A stretch of 64,000 nucleotides of DNA from Hormiphora californensis (lineage: Eukaryota > Ctenophora > Tentaculata > Cydippida > Pleurobrachiidae). Both the position numbers and the translations under genes were made by a program. Below, in pieces: positions 25,741 through 37,644 of this stretch (positions within the stretch are counted from its first letter, which is position 1; every line of letters starts with the position of its first letter). The DNA lies in NCBI GenBank assembly GCA_020137815.1, contig CM035353.1, positions 1,330,310 through 1,394,309 on the forward strand, read 5' to 3'. The notes under the pieces are model-generated. The model was not told the origin of the DNA. It ran no database searches and was given only the letters and a program-made list of their open reading frames with translations.

Positions 25741-26306
25741 TTGGTTACGAAGTCACCCCTATTATTGCATATAGGGGTGACAATACCGCCTACCTAAAAA
25801 TGAAAATTTACAGGACCTTCTCATGAAAAGTTATCGAAAACTTGTCTAAAACCTATCTAAAACGTATGGTACTAGTTTGTATAGTAACCAGGACCTGAAT
25901 TCTACAGAAAGTAACGACCGGTAGCGATTCCACCACATGAGGTGTGTCGCATAACTCCTTATATGGGCATAAAATTCCAATCTTGTGGAATTTATTCTGA
26001 CTCGACTATAGCTTAGTTATCAATGAATCCACCTCTAATACCTTTGGAATGGCATTTTGCACATTTCTGAAGCTTTTTGTAGCAAAATTCCAGCATCTTC
26101 ATAGTTTTCCAAAAACAAAAACAGTGTTAATGGCCAAAATATCGAAAAATTCCGGTATGTAATGGTAGCTCAGACAATTTCCTCGGTATGTTCAAAAAAT
26201 TAGAACTTTCTGTTTTGTAGTTTGGACACAGGAATTTTTTTCCCGCCGTACAAGCGATATTATTACCCCTCCGTGAGCTAGCGCAGAGGGGGAATTTCAT
26301 TACCAA
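25741..26306. mobile_element. Mutator-type MITE nested in the fold-back element
   Basis: 566 bases interrupt the left arm relative to the right arm. TAACTTGGC is present on both sides (25732-25740 and 26307-26315), a 9-bp target duplication. Ends TTGGTTACGAAGTCACCCCT and, on the other strand, TTGGTAATGAAATTCCCCCT are imperfect inverted repeats. A 9-bp duplication suggests the Mutator superfamily. No coding sequence is seen. Confidence 0.65.
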
Positions 26307-26846
26307 TAACTTGGCAGGGTTGCTCCACTATGTCTATCTTGATCCTGACAGAAAAATCAGAGCTCTAGCTCAAAATTCATTTTCATGAACGGAATGAACT
26401 TCTCCGTTCCTTCGATATGAGACCCCCTCATCATTCAGAATTTTTTGCCCGTCTTTGGCTAACGATTATCTTTGTAATGAGACCAATTTGAGCATAATCT
26501 GATTACCAGGAGAGACACAGTGGAGGGTTTTCCGACCGTCACTCCTGACATGTGATCCAGGCCCGGTCACGTGGTGAAAAGTGGGTTTGGGGTGCTGTTA
26601 ACATGTCTCAATAACGGATTATTGCTCTCATATCCCTTGAATATCCCTCCACAATGCTCTCAAGTCACTTTGTGATGCTGATTGATTGGGTTCATGTCAC
26701 CAGTTCTTGTCAAAGTTCTCAAGCGGCCCGTGATACGAGATCATTTCATCAAGGAGGGGCCATCTTGTGTCACTAATCAGCCTATCATCTCACATTACAC
26801 TAGCCAAGGGATCTGGGGTATTTAAATCTTCAAATGTTCATCAAAA

Positions 26847-27302
26847 TCATTCCCAATCGTTACTTGCAATGCATTTTACACCCGAACAGAGGAACTTCAT
26901 CTGGCTCGCCAGTCTAATCGCTCTCCTGCGGGTGGACTGGATTGGTGTTGTCTGTGTGTCTCTCAGTACTGCTGTTGTGGAAGCAGGACCTGTAGCAGAC
27001 TTCCTCCTTCCGGATCGTCCAGGATTGTTGTTTTTGGAGTGGCCCTCGTCTGAAACTGTCCGATGGATCTTTCTGCAGGACTTCTTGGATGGGGCATGGC
27101 GGCCAAACTTGATAAAGAACTCCTGTTCGATGGTGGGGTAGAGGGTGTTGGTTTCCTTCTTGAGCCAGATGAAGTTCCTCTGTTCGGGTGTAAAATGCAT
27201 TGCAAGTAACGATTGGGAATGATTTTGATGAACATTTGAAGATTTAAATACCCCAGATCCCTTGGCTAGTGTAATGTGAGATGATAGGCTGATTAGTGAC
27301 AC
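26847..27302 (-). pseudogene. Truncated Tc1/mariner-like transposase, N-terminal HTH (DUF4817-like)
   Basis: A 151-codon minus-strand frame. Its middle part has the arrangement of the N-terminal helix-turn-helix region of invertebrate mariner-like transposases: FTPEQRNFIWLKKETN, then IEQEFFIKFGRHAPSKKS, then GRSGRRKSA and QSTRR. The frame then re-enters the opposite arm of the palindrome and ends. The catalytic DDE/D domain is absent, so this can at most bind DNA. The first 30 residues are encoded by the terminal arm and may not be part of the original protein. Confidence 0.6.
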
Positions 27303-27950
27303 AAGATGGCCCCTCCTTGATGAAATGATCTCGTATCACGGGCCGCTTGAGAACTTTGACAAGAACTGGTGACATGAACCCAATCAATCAGCATCACAAA
27401 GTGACTTGAGAGCATTGTGGAGGGATATTCAAGGGATATGAGAGCAATAATCCGTTATTGAGACATGTTAACAGCACCCCAAACCCACTTTTCACCACGT
27501 GACCGGGCCTGGATCACATGTCAGGAGTGACGGTCGGAAAACCCTCCACTGTGTCTCTCCTGGTAATCAGATTATGCTCAAATTGGTCTCATTACAAAGA
27601 TAATCGTTAGCCAAAGACGGGCAAAAAATTCTGAATGATGAGGGGGTCTCATATCGAAGGAACGGAGAAGTTCATTCCGTTCATGAAAATGAATTTTGAG
27701 CTAGAGCTCTGATTTTTCTGTCAGGATCAAGATAGACATAGTGGAGCAACCCTGCCAAGTTACAGCTCTCCACCACATCGGCAACTATGGTGGTCTAGGG
27801 GGGGGCCTTTTTTTTGCCGCACACGGTATAATAGCTGCTGCTATCGAGTATATAATTCTTGAGTTGCTATAATACCTTTCTCGAATCTAAAGAACACAGG
27901 GGGCACACTCCACTTAGCCTAATGGCGGCCGGTGAAAAGACCACCCGTGA

Positions 27951-28157
<207 letters not shown>

Positions 28158-29688
28158 AGGGGTGGGACCGTGGAAAGGACATCTCTCAATCCCCAGCCGC
28201 CATTATATGCATGTCACTGAGTGTACTGATCATATTGTATACATTCAGCTGCTGTTCGCTGAAGTTGCTCTGAAGTCTGAACAGTCCAGAGCAGCTTTAC
28301 TAATCTAATTAAGTCCTAAACTGAACTGAAAGTGGTAGTACAGTATCGTGACCACTGACCAAGCTGTTAGGTGGTTAAATGAATTCTTAGTTAAAATACT
28401 GCTGGGATACAGGTGCCCTCTTTCCCCTATATCTCTCTCGGCCGAATGTAATTAAAGGTTGCTTTAGCTATATCCATCAGTTTTGTGCCCTCATTTTCAC
28501 ATAAATCTATCATAGTATAAAATATCCGGCCCGAATATAATATCCTTTATATACGCCATAGTTCCTAATTTAATACAATAATATGCCCATAATTATGCAA
28601 AATAACCGTGCTCGTTTTGTCCCTGCATAGAAGTAGGTCGAGTTCTAAATTATAAAGATTTTACGATGCATCGTTGACATTTATTGTAAATTTCAAAATA
28701 TTCAATATTTCTTGGAACTGTCATCCTCCTATATAATTAGTTATGTTCTAACCCTCCTTTTACATTTGCGGGGCTCGCAAAAGGCAGTCTAGCTTGACAA
28801 CCTAAAATGTTCGATTTAAAATGTTGCAGGACCCAGAACTAACAAATAACATCATCATATCTAGTTAAAATGCCAAACTTAGTACAGTTCTTATAAATGG
28901 GTCTATATCTTATAACCCCCCCCCCCCCAGTACTTTGCTTTATCTTATTTCTATTGCTTGTCCGGCTATATATAGATCTTAGCAACTACTATACACCAGC
29001 TAGATATATTAATCCACTCCATCTAGCAACTACTATACTTGGCCACATTGATGCCTGAGTGAGATCGAGGTCGCGCAGCGACCGAGATCGATCTCACATC
29101 TAGGCCTCCGGCGCGTTATTGATTTTAGAGCAAACTTTTTCAAAGACCTGGCTGCAAGGAACTACTGAACCGATTTGCATCTCGTTTGTTGCTCCTGGCA
29201 GATAATTGTCTCTAGTTTTACGGAAAATACCCGCGAGTATCAGCATTTGAGGAATAGTGGGTCAAAATTGACGCTAAACATGAGCAATTCTTTAAAGACC
29301 TAGCTGCAAGCTCCTACTCGGTCCTGGGACAATCTGCGGATACTGGGTGAATCGTCATGGCCTTGTGAGTATGGGAAAATACCCGCCGATACATCAAAGT
29401 GCCAATTGAGGCGGTAATTGGGGTTTTGGTAGTGCTATGTGGGCTAAAAATGCCTGCTAAAACAGTATATCACGCGCGATTTGACAGTCCCACTGCTGAA
29501 AACGTGCTTTACATGGCGCGCACGTGAGTTCTTGCTCTCAACGGACCGGGATCCTATTATTCGCGGAGCGAGAATAGGATGCGATGGATCCAACTACTAT
29601 ACCAGCTAGATATTAATCCACTCTATCTAGCAACTACTATACACCAGCTAGATATATTAATCCACTCTATCTAGCTCTCTAACGAAAC
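28158..29688. repeat. Non-coding region upstream of the RhoGEF start, with a split 44-bp repeat
   Basis: A roughly 44-bp unit containing CAACTACTATACACCAGCTA and GATATATTAATCCACTC occurs once at about 28980-29040 and about twice at 29590-29680. Between them lie about 540 bases that look like an insertion (palindromic start GTGAGATCGAGGTCGC / GACCGAGATCGATCTCAC near 29062-29099; internal near-duplicate AAAGACCTGGCTGCAAG / AAAGACCTAGCTGCAAG). A possible acceptor TCTATCTAG ends at 29674. No gene is supported. Confidence 0.5.
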
Positions 29689-32600
29689 ATGATGACGAGG
29701 ACACCCAAGTTTTCAGAGGGGGATAGTTTTGATAATTCCCCTCCCTCTTCCTCGGAGGGAGCCGCTCTGACACTTTCCGGTAGTAGGTCTTCTGAGGAGG
29801 GTATCGTGTTAGCCAAGAGGAGTCGGTGCAGGGTGGGGTGCAGGGTTACAAACAGGTATCTGGCCACCAAACACAGCAGCAGCAGCTCAGATGAAGACAA
29901 TAACTGGGATGAGGATGAGGTGGTGGAGAGATCGGGACAGGAAGTCAACAAGAATTGGGTTGATGATGATGAGGAGAGATCAGAACAAAACGGTTCTTGT
30001 AAGGATGACAGTCCGTCCCCGGGATCGAGGAGTACTGTAACACGATCATTCACCCATCCTCTCCCAGAGTCCCCATCCCCCTCCCCGATTGAGGCTACAC
30101 GAAGGTTCACTCTCCCTGCTATGTTGATAACCCACCATGCTGGTGGTGATAGTGATACCATTGAGCAGGATGTTGTTGATATTGTCCCTGGAGGGAGGAG
30201 ACTGGCAAGATGCCAGAAATTCAACGCAGAACAGCTGGTGGATAGGAGGAGAGCACTGAGAAGGAAACCTCGACAATCCGTCCCATCTCAGTTCCCCGCT
30301 GATCAGCCGGCCAGTACTCGCTTGGCAGCCCGACGGAATACTTCCAACCCCGCCGCGATCATGCAGCGCAGTGTGAGCCGTAGTGCTGACGATCTGATAT
30401 CAACATGTGATCAAGGGGAGGGAAAAGTAATCGGGAGCACTACAATAACAGATTGGACGTTCATGCCCCATCAAAATACACGCAGGATATCATCCTCAGC
30501 AACCCTAGGTCCTGGTAATATGTCCGATATACCGGTCTACTCACCACGGACCCGCCGCCGTATGTCCAACATGATTCTAACGGGTGTCTCGGCACTTGGA
30601 GATACACTTACCAGCGTGCTATCTAGATCTAGCTCGAACCTATTGGATGTTGGAGAAAGTCCAACGTCCCCAGGCTCTCCCGCCGAGATACAGGCACGTT
30701 ATATTGCTCCTTCATAAATGTTTCTGTCGCTCATTGTACATGTTTTGTATGTCACCTGATGCTCATATGTTGTGTATTTTTGTCCTGCCCCTCCCCCTCA
30801 CTGTGTTATCTGTCCAAGCTGTTCTCGTTCCTATCTGTCGTCTGACGTCACACCCCAACAGAGTAACAATATCAACTCCCCCTCCCTCCCCCAGCAATTG
30901 GCAGCTGGCTCCCGTTTCCAATTCCAACTCTTATCAAATACAACAATGACGTTTATCTCTCTGTCTCTCCCACGCTTTGTGGCTAACATTCCTCTCTTTT
31001 CTCCAGGCAAAATCAATATCAGAACAATTAGAAAGAATTCAGGGGTCCCTTCCAGACCCCAACAGAGGATTACCTCGTCTAGAATACGCCACCCTCGAGG
31101 AAATTCTACCGGAGTCAGTCCTCAGGGTTAGTCATCGTAATTTCTGTACATTAATAATTGATATATTTATGTTTCGGTGTTATTTACTCACCAGCTCCCT
31201 CTTTTCCCAATAGGATATCTAACCCTCCCTCTTTCCCCTCTAGGATATCGCCCAGACCGCCCAAAAAGACCAGCAATACCTTATATGGGAACTAGTGACG
31301 ACAGAACACAGTCATCTGAAACAACTATCAGCGATGATCAACACATTCAAAGAGGCAATGGAGAGATTACAATTGGATGGATTTCTTTCCAAGATAGACA
31401 AGAACGTACTATTTTTGAATATCGAGGACATCAGAAATGTGCATCTAAGTTTCTGGGACCACTGCATACAACGACTCATTGATGCTGTAAGTACCTGACA
31501 CCATTTCAATTAATCTAAATTGGTAGCCATACCAATGCAGTAGCTTCTACCATTTTAACAGTTAGATGATTTTATCTGACTCCCCGCAATGTCCCAGCTG
31601 ACCCTGACTCCCCGCAATGTCCCAGCTGACCCTGACTCCCCGCAATGTCCCAGCTGACCCTGACTCCCCGCAATGTCCCAGCTGACCCTGACTCCCCGCA
31701 ATTTCCCAGCTGACCCTGACTCCCCAATATGTCCCCTGACCCTGACTCCCCAATGTCCCCCCCCTTCAGGTTAAAGAGACAGGTGACCCTCTTGATGTTG
31801 ATATTCTGGCAGAATGCCAATGTGCTCTATTTGAGAAGGAGGACAACCCTTTATTCGACTACTGCACTGAGGTCTTAGCAAGCAAGGATTACATGAAGGG
31901 ACGCCAAGAAAAGAGCACAGATTTCAAAGATTTCGTAGAGTGGTGTGACAATCACCTGCGGGTCAATCTGAACAATAAACTGGGTATGGAATCAATGCTG
32001 ATCCTGGTCATCCAGAGGATACAACGGTATCCAATCATCCTAGAAAACATCCTCAAGAAAACAACCGACCAAACATCTAAAATCAACCTTCACCGATTCG
32101 TAAGTTCCAATATTTTGATGATAATATGATTCCATTACATAATTGATTTACAACCTGATTTCGCATACTATGATAAACGACCCGCCTGGTATCATGATAA
32201 CTGCTAACCCTTCCTCCCTCTCTCCCTCTCAGTACACGAAAGTCAATCAGTTTGTTAAGAGTCTGGACATGCGCATGGAGGAGAAAGAGGAACAGAGGAA
32301 GATTGCAGGTGTGAAGGAGAGGATAGAGAGTTACAATGCTGTGACAGTCCATACCTCACATGTCAACGAACAAGTACAGCAGGTGAATAGAACACACATC
32401 CCCCTCCCCATCGAGTGACACACCTCAGCTACTTTTCTACCTCCTAAATGGTCTCATATATAATATGCTGTGTCCGCTCCAGTATTACAGCTTGTTATTC
32501 TCTCTCGGCCCCCTCTCGCATATATCTCCAACAACAAACCCCCTCTCCCCCCTCCCCCTCTCTCCATATATCTCTAACAACAAACCCCCCTTCTCCCAGG

Positions 32601-33943
32601 TCCTGGATAAATACAACAAGTTCGAGTTGACGGACATGGATCCCGTGTTGAGGAAACAACGTCGCTTCCTCCAAGAGTACACTTGCAAGATGGTGCCTCT
32701 TTGTGAACACAAAACAAACGAGATGAATGTAACGCTGTTCTTGTTTAGCGATCATATCCTAGTGACTAAACAGAAGACTAAACAGAAGAGGACTAAAATC
32801 ATCAAGCAGGTGTGTGAGCAATCTTTGTTCTCCAGCATAACTGTAATGTTGGTCACTGATTTATGTTCAATTGTTTCCTAACCCCCCGGTATGTTTTCCA
32901 ATTGTTTCCTAACCCCCCGGTATGTTTTCCAATTGTTTCCTAGCCCCCCGGTCTGTTATCCAATTGGTTCCTAACCCCCCGGTATGTTTTCCAGCCCCTC
33001 ACCCTGGACCGTGTTGTGATCGAGGAGATGAAGGAGCAGAACAACACAATTCTCCTGGCATACCTGAATGAGTATGGAACTCTCCTCGATGTGTTCATGT
33101 TGCATAGCAACGGGGTGGAACCACACATTCGACTGTTGAATGAAATCAACGCTGCAAAGGTATACACAGCCATAACATAATCCAAATAAGCTGCACTAGG
33201 TCCTATATTGGAACCGTAATTGCCTCGGCTTGGAATGTAAAACAACGATGTGTCCCCCCCCCCAACAATAATAACACCCCCCCCCCCTCCAGGATCGATA
33301 TGAGACAGAGAAGAAGAGGATGGCGACAGAGGTTGACAGGGGTGGTCAGATAGAGGTTGATAGTGGTGGTGGTGGGATTGAAGATCCCCATCTCCCATCC
33401 ACCTCCTCCTCCTCCTCCTTCGTCACATCTCCCTCGTCCCGCCTCGCAACCAATACCAACATCACCCGCTCCTCCTCCGAGCACTACCCCACCTCTCGAC
33501 GTGTCAACACCGAACCATCAGTATCCCGGGTCCAGAGCATGCCGGCGAGCAATGAGAAGCGGCCTGCTGGTCTCCACCCCCCTCCCATATCCTCCTCATC
33601 CTCCTCCGCCAGTAGTAGTATATCGGGAAGCTCTGTTTCCGTAGCCAGCGAACACTCAGTAGCAGGTAGCAGCTCCTCAACGGAAGGGAGCAGCTGCTCC
33701 AAATCGGCTGTAACTCTGAGCGAGATTAAGGAGAAACCGAGTGATGGCAATGATTCGGATGAGGCCACGTTAAAGTGTAATATTGTCGATCCGGAATCAG
33801 TTAAAAAGTTGAACGACAATTTTATAAACCTCGATATTAATAAAGACTCACCAGATCACGGGTTAAGGGCTAAAAACGATAGACATTTGACGGAGAAGGA
33901 CTTCGATAAATTATTTCTAACGAATAACAGTACTGACACGTGA
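29689..33943 (+). CDS. PLEKHG5-like: PLEKHG5-like Rho guanine nucleotide exchange factor (DH-PH)
   Basis: Eight coding exons: 29689-30693, 31007-31126, 31244-31486, 31770-32099, 32233-32382, 32600-32809, 32995-33159, 33293-33943; all junctions are phase 0, giving 957 residues. Residues 1-375 are disordered, Ser/Arg-rich. A DH domain spans about 386-585 (WELVTTEHSHLKQL, then IQRIQRYPIILENILKK), followed by a helix MRMEEKEEQRKIAGVKERIE and a PH domain to about 741 (TLFLFSDHILVTK, ILLAYLNEYG). The order and these motifs match PLEKHG5/PLEKHG6, which load GTP on RhoA at the membrane or cytoskeleton. The tail (742-957) is Ser-rich and disordered. The first exon would need a GC donor (CAG|GCACGT) to join the second in frame. 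The start at 29689 follows an in-frame stop at 29680, so this ATG begins one transcript form; the upstream exon chain may be an alternative 5' part or another gene. Confidence 0.88.
31577..31765 (+). repeat. 28-bp minisatellite abutting a RhoGEF splice acceptor
   Basis: About six to seven units of GACTCCCCGCAATGTCCCAG + CTGACCCT. The final unit degenerates into CCCCAATGTCCCCCCCCTTC, which is the pyrimidine tract of the acceptor for the exon at 31770. Each intact unit contains TGTCCCAG, a weak acceptor-like site. Confidence 0.9.
32868..32994 (+). repeat. 31-32-bp minisatellite containing the RhoGEF exon-32995 acceptor
   Basis: Four units of TTGTTTCCTAACCCCCCGGT + ATGTTTTCCAA. The last copy reads TATGTTTTCCAG and forms the real 3' splice site; the others end in CCAA, one base away from an AG acceptor. 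Confidence 0.88.
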
Positions 33944-34287
33944 TAACTGCACTGGTGTAATCTATCGAGGATAGAGGAAGAGAGAGAGAGGTATAGAGTG
34001 GACCTTCCTTTTTTGTACACCCCATTTCATTTTCACGCGAGAGAGAGAGCTGTGTTCATGACCTGTCTGGCGCCGCAGACCCCATCTGAGCGCACTGTCG
34101 CTTTGAGAATCAAATCGGGGTCTGGCCAGACAGTTCATCATGAGCCAAATCAGGGCGGCGGGCGGGAGGTACCATCTTTTGATTACAGCACTGGCACCGA
34201 ATTGTCCTGCATCTGAGCTCTATTTGGCCTATCTTTTTTGTGTGCTGTTTTGTGCGCTGGATATTTGTTTGCCCCAATTGTATGTAC
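33944..34287 (+). other. Probable 3' UTR of the RhoGEF
   Basis: Follows the stop at 33941-33943. It contains an imperfect inverted pair GTCTGGCGCCGCAGACCCC / GGGGTCTGGCCAGACAG (about 34058-34131). No coding is supported. A possible polyadenylation signal AATAAA is at 34572-34577. Confidence 0.4.
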
Positions 34288-34396
34288 CAGGAACCGACCG
34301 AATCAGGAAATACTGGTCCCTGATTGGCTGATAACCAGTCACATGACCTAAATAACGAGTTCTGATTGGTTGTTTACTTGTTTCGGTCGGTTCCTG
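34288..34396 (-). mobile_element. hAT-type MITE, intact copy with 8-bp duplication
   Basis: A 109-bp copy from CAGGAACCGACCGAATCAGG to its complementary end TTTCGGTCGGTTCCTG, flanked on both sides by GTATGTAC (34280-34287 and 34397-34404). CAG-type termini and an 8-bp duplication are typical of hAT transposons. It probably lies in the 3' UTR of the RhoGEF. Confidence 0.9.
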
Positions 34397-34404
34397 GTAT
34401 GTAC

Positions 34405-35165
34405 TACCAGACCGTGCTATAATAACAGCTCAGAACCATACGCGCGGTCAGGTAGGTTATTACTTTGCTGGGTATTATATTCAGGGTGTTTTGTGAGGGG
34501 ACTGCTACATAATATCGGGGTGCTACATGTTGCGATGTGCTCTGTTGAGAGGGGTGCTAGGGTGTTCATATAATAAAGTTGAGTAACTGCGTTACCACAT
34601 GTGGAGAGGTGGTACTTGCGGGAATTATTTTACCAAAAAATCAGCTCACAATTCTGTTAGATAGTGCTGAACTTTTCTCACGCGCTTCGCTCTGTGCGAG
34701 TGGAGCGAGGAGAGAGTTCAGGCATCGCACTGACAATGGCACGTACCAATATGGTACTGAAATGAAGGGAGGGTATAGCCACGTGTGTTTTACTTTGTTT
34801 TGCTGGAAATTTAACTTTCACTTAAAAGTTTTTCAATAATATATTATCCCATACCCCATTGTGTAAATACACTGCTATTTATAAGAAGCTTGTCTTTGTA
34901 ATTTAAATTGATCATGATGAAGTGATATAATGATAAAATCCTGCGAGTTTTCCGCTTCTTTGAACAAAAAACCCTACAAAAATTAAATATCATTGCCGCT
35001 CACTATTTGGCCCCTTAATTCATAATTATTAATTATGACATGGATCACAAACGCACATATCTCGAAGCGAAGATAGGTGGCAATGGCACTGCACTAACAC
35101 CGACAGTGTCGGTCCGACACCACCATTGCATAACATTCTGTACCGTACCGGGTAAGAGGAGAGTG
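34405..35165. other. Non-coding, possible poly(A) signal
   Basis: AATAAA at 34572-34577 could end the RhoGEF transcript. No gene is supported in the rest, which is AT-rich from about 34800. Confidence 0.35.
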
Positions 35166-35187
35166 CAGTGCACATAACTTGTCTAGT

Positions 35188-36205
35188 GTCTGTCTGGCGG
35201 CGCCATACCCTGTCTAGTATCTGTCTGGTGGCGCCATATTCCTGTCTTGTGTCTGTCTGGTGGCACCATATCCTGTCTAGTGTCTGTCTGGCGGCGCCAT
35301 ACCCTGTCTAGTGTCTGCCTGGCGGCGCCATACCCTGTCTAGTGTCTGTCTGGCGGCGCCATACCCTGTCTAGTGTCTGTCTGGCGGCGCCATATTCCTG
35401 TCTTGTGTCTGTCTGGTGGCACCATATCCTATCTAGTGTCTGTCTGGAGCGCCATACCCTGTCTAGTGTCTGTCTGGCGGCGCCATACCCTGTCTTGTGT
35501 CTGTCTGCCGGCGCCATACCCTGTCTAGTGTCTGTCTGGCGGCGCCATACCCTGTCTAGTGTCTGTCTGGCGGCGCCATACCCTGTCTAGTGTATGTCTG
35601 GCGGCGCCATACCCTGTCTAGTGTCTGTCTGGCGGCACCATACCCTGTCTAGTGTCTGTCTGGCGGCGCCATACCCTGTCTAGTGTCTATCTGGCGGCGC
35701 CATACCCTGTCTAGTGTCTGTCTGGCGGCGCCATATTCCTGTCTAGTGTCTGTCTGGTGGCACCATATCCTGTCTAGTGTCTGTCTGGAGCGCCATACCC
35801 TGTCTTGTGTCTGTCTGGCGGCGCCATACCCTGTCTTGTGTCTGTCTGGCGGCGCCATACCCTGTTTAGTGTCTGTCTGCCGGCGCCATACCCTGCCTAG
35901 TGTCTGTCTGGCGGCGCCATACCCTGTCTAGTGTCTGTCTGGCGGCGCCATACCCTGTCTAGTGTATGTCTGGCGGCGCCATACCCTGTATAGTGTCTGT
36001 CTAGCGGCGACATATCCTGTCTAGTGCCTGTCTGGCGGCGCCATACCCTGTCTAGTGTCTGTCTGGCGGCGCCATACCCTGTCTTGTGTCTGTCTGGCGG
36101 CGCCATACCCTGTCTAGTGTCTGTCTGGCGGCGCCATACCCTGTCTAGTGTCTGTCTGGCGGCGCCATACCCTGTCTAGTGTCTATCTGGCGGCGCCATA
36201 TTCCG
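35188..36205 (+). repeat. 31-bp GGCGCC minisatellite, left array
   Basis: About 33 units of CCTGTCTAGTGTCTGTCTGG + CGGCGCCATAC. An 11-unit higher-order period of 341 bases is visible (35342-35590 repeats at 35683-35931). A variant unit TGGTGGCACCATAT recurs. The Trp-Arg-Arg-His repeat open frames are artefacts of the 31-base period. Confidence 0.95.
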
Positions 36206-36248
36206 GATGACCCGATGACCGGCAGGTGGCTGGCACCACGTGGGATTA

Positions 36249-36996
36249 GGGTAAACCGGGGCAATTCGAACAACCGGGGCAATTCGAACAATGTACTGCC
36301 CGTCTCTCACCTAGTTAAGCTATCATAATGACGTCATCCTATCTCCAGAAGAAAACTGCTCGTTCGAGCCTGCCCGTTACCACTAAATAGGCTCTAGATC
36401 CGGTTTAAGTTGGTCAATTTCCGATTTGAAAAAACCAGCTGAAAGCTAATAATATTAGCTTTCAGATGGTATAAAAATTATTTAAATATTCGCATATTTT
36501 CATTCCAAATTCTGGTAAATTAAGATTACCGGGGCAATTCGAACCACCGGGGCAATTCGAACCGGGGCAATTTGGTTAGTGAACCGGGCCAATGATGTGC
36601 AGTTCTTTGTACCACGTGATACCGGGGCAATTCGAACAAGAACGACCAGCGTGTAGATTGCGTGTAGATTACATTGTTCGAATTGCCCCCACCTCTAACA
36701 ACACCAGGCGGGAATCTTCTTCTGGTGTTGTGAGGACGTTCACGTGACTCCCACGTGACGAAATAAAGCACTCCTATTGGTGTTGTCCGAATTGCCCCGG
36801 TACCATTTTTTCCGACCAAAATTTTTAAATTAGTTATTTAGTTAAGTAAATGATGGTCCCTAGAGTTGAAATTTATCTTATTTGAAAGATAAAATGATGA
36901 ACTTTAATCCTATATAATTTTTTTCATTGTATCTTTTTTTAAATGGGAGTGAGAACCGATTAAGTAAAAAGTTAACCATTTTGCCCCGGTTTACCC
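36249..36996. mobile_element. TA-flanked MITE with repeated GGGGCAATTCGAAC motif
   Basis: A 748-bp element between TA dinucleotides (36247-36248 and 36997-36998). Inverted ends are GGGTAAACCGGGGCAA and TTGCCCCGGTTTACCC. The motif CCGGGGCAATTCGAAC occurs at least five times near the left end and in the middle, and inverted near 36670 and 36785. TA duplication suggests Tc1/mariner mobilisation. It sits in the loop between the two 31-bp arrays. Confidence 0.75.
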
Positions 36997-36998
36997 TA

Positions 36999-37644
36999 CG
37001 GGTTTAGGTCGTCGTAGGAAATCGTCATTGGTCCCATTCACTCACGTTCGATTGGGATCGATGAGCTGATCAAAATCCCACTAAAACCGAAAAAACCTAA
37101 TAACCCTAGATAAGAACCAAACAGTGCGCTAGAACGTGCTGAGTGTGCTATTTTTCCTGATTCAAATCAAAATTTCACTTAGCTTCTGTCAGGCCAATGC
37201 TCTGACCCAGACCACAGTTTTCGCGCGCTCCGCGTGCAGAACTGAGAGAGAAATGAGAATAGGGTCAGGCCAATGCTCTGACCAATGCTCTGACAGCTAA
37301 ACTTACCCTTTGGATGAGTTTCTACGATCATTCTAAAACATTTGGTAAAAAATTTTAGCTCTACCCCGGCCCAATTACATGGGCCGATGTATGCTCATAT
37401 ATGGGCATATTCATATTAAAAATGTGTTTTGGGGCGTTCGCGTTTTTTGCAAAAACCACACATATGAATCGCCTCATGAGAACCAGTACAACCATCCTTT
37501 TCAGTCTGAACCTTCAGGACTCCATTTTATTTGTTTATAATAAAAAAAATTTTTTTCATTTTTTTTTCTTGCACATTTTCCTACTTTGCAGTAGTAGTGG
37601 GGACGAATTTAAACTTTTTGAGTTTTTATTTGTTGCCGCCAGAC
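36999..37644. other. Loop sequence between the two minisatellite arrays
   Basis: Unique sequence with a small nested repeat, GTCAGGCCAATGCTCTGAC (37187-37206, again near 37264 and partly at 37283). No gene is supported. Confidence 0.4.

Larger units (their letters stand above)
25669..27826. mobile_element. 2.2-kb Tc1/mariner-type fold-back element with a transposase fragment in its loop
   Basis: It is bounded by TA (25667-25668 and 27827-27828), with ends CCGTGTGCGGCAAAAAAAAG and complement shared with the 15448-16321 element. Excluding a 566-bp insertion in the left arm, the arms (25669-25740 plus 26316-26907, and about 27160-27826) are almost exact reverse complements. The central 250 bases (about 26908-27160) are single-copy and encode, on the minus strand, part of a Tc1/mariner-family DNA-binding domain. 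The element carries no complete transposase. Confidence 0.85.

Noticed and set aside
35308-36106. Repeated Trp-Arg-Arg/Ala-Pro-Asp-Arg-His open frames in the 31-bp arrays (also 38.4-39.7 kb)
   Set aside because: A 31-base period shifts frame every unit; the frames exist only because the unit lacks stops in most phases.
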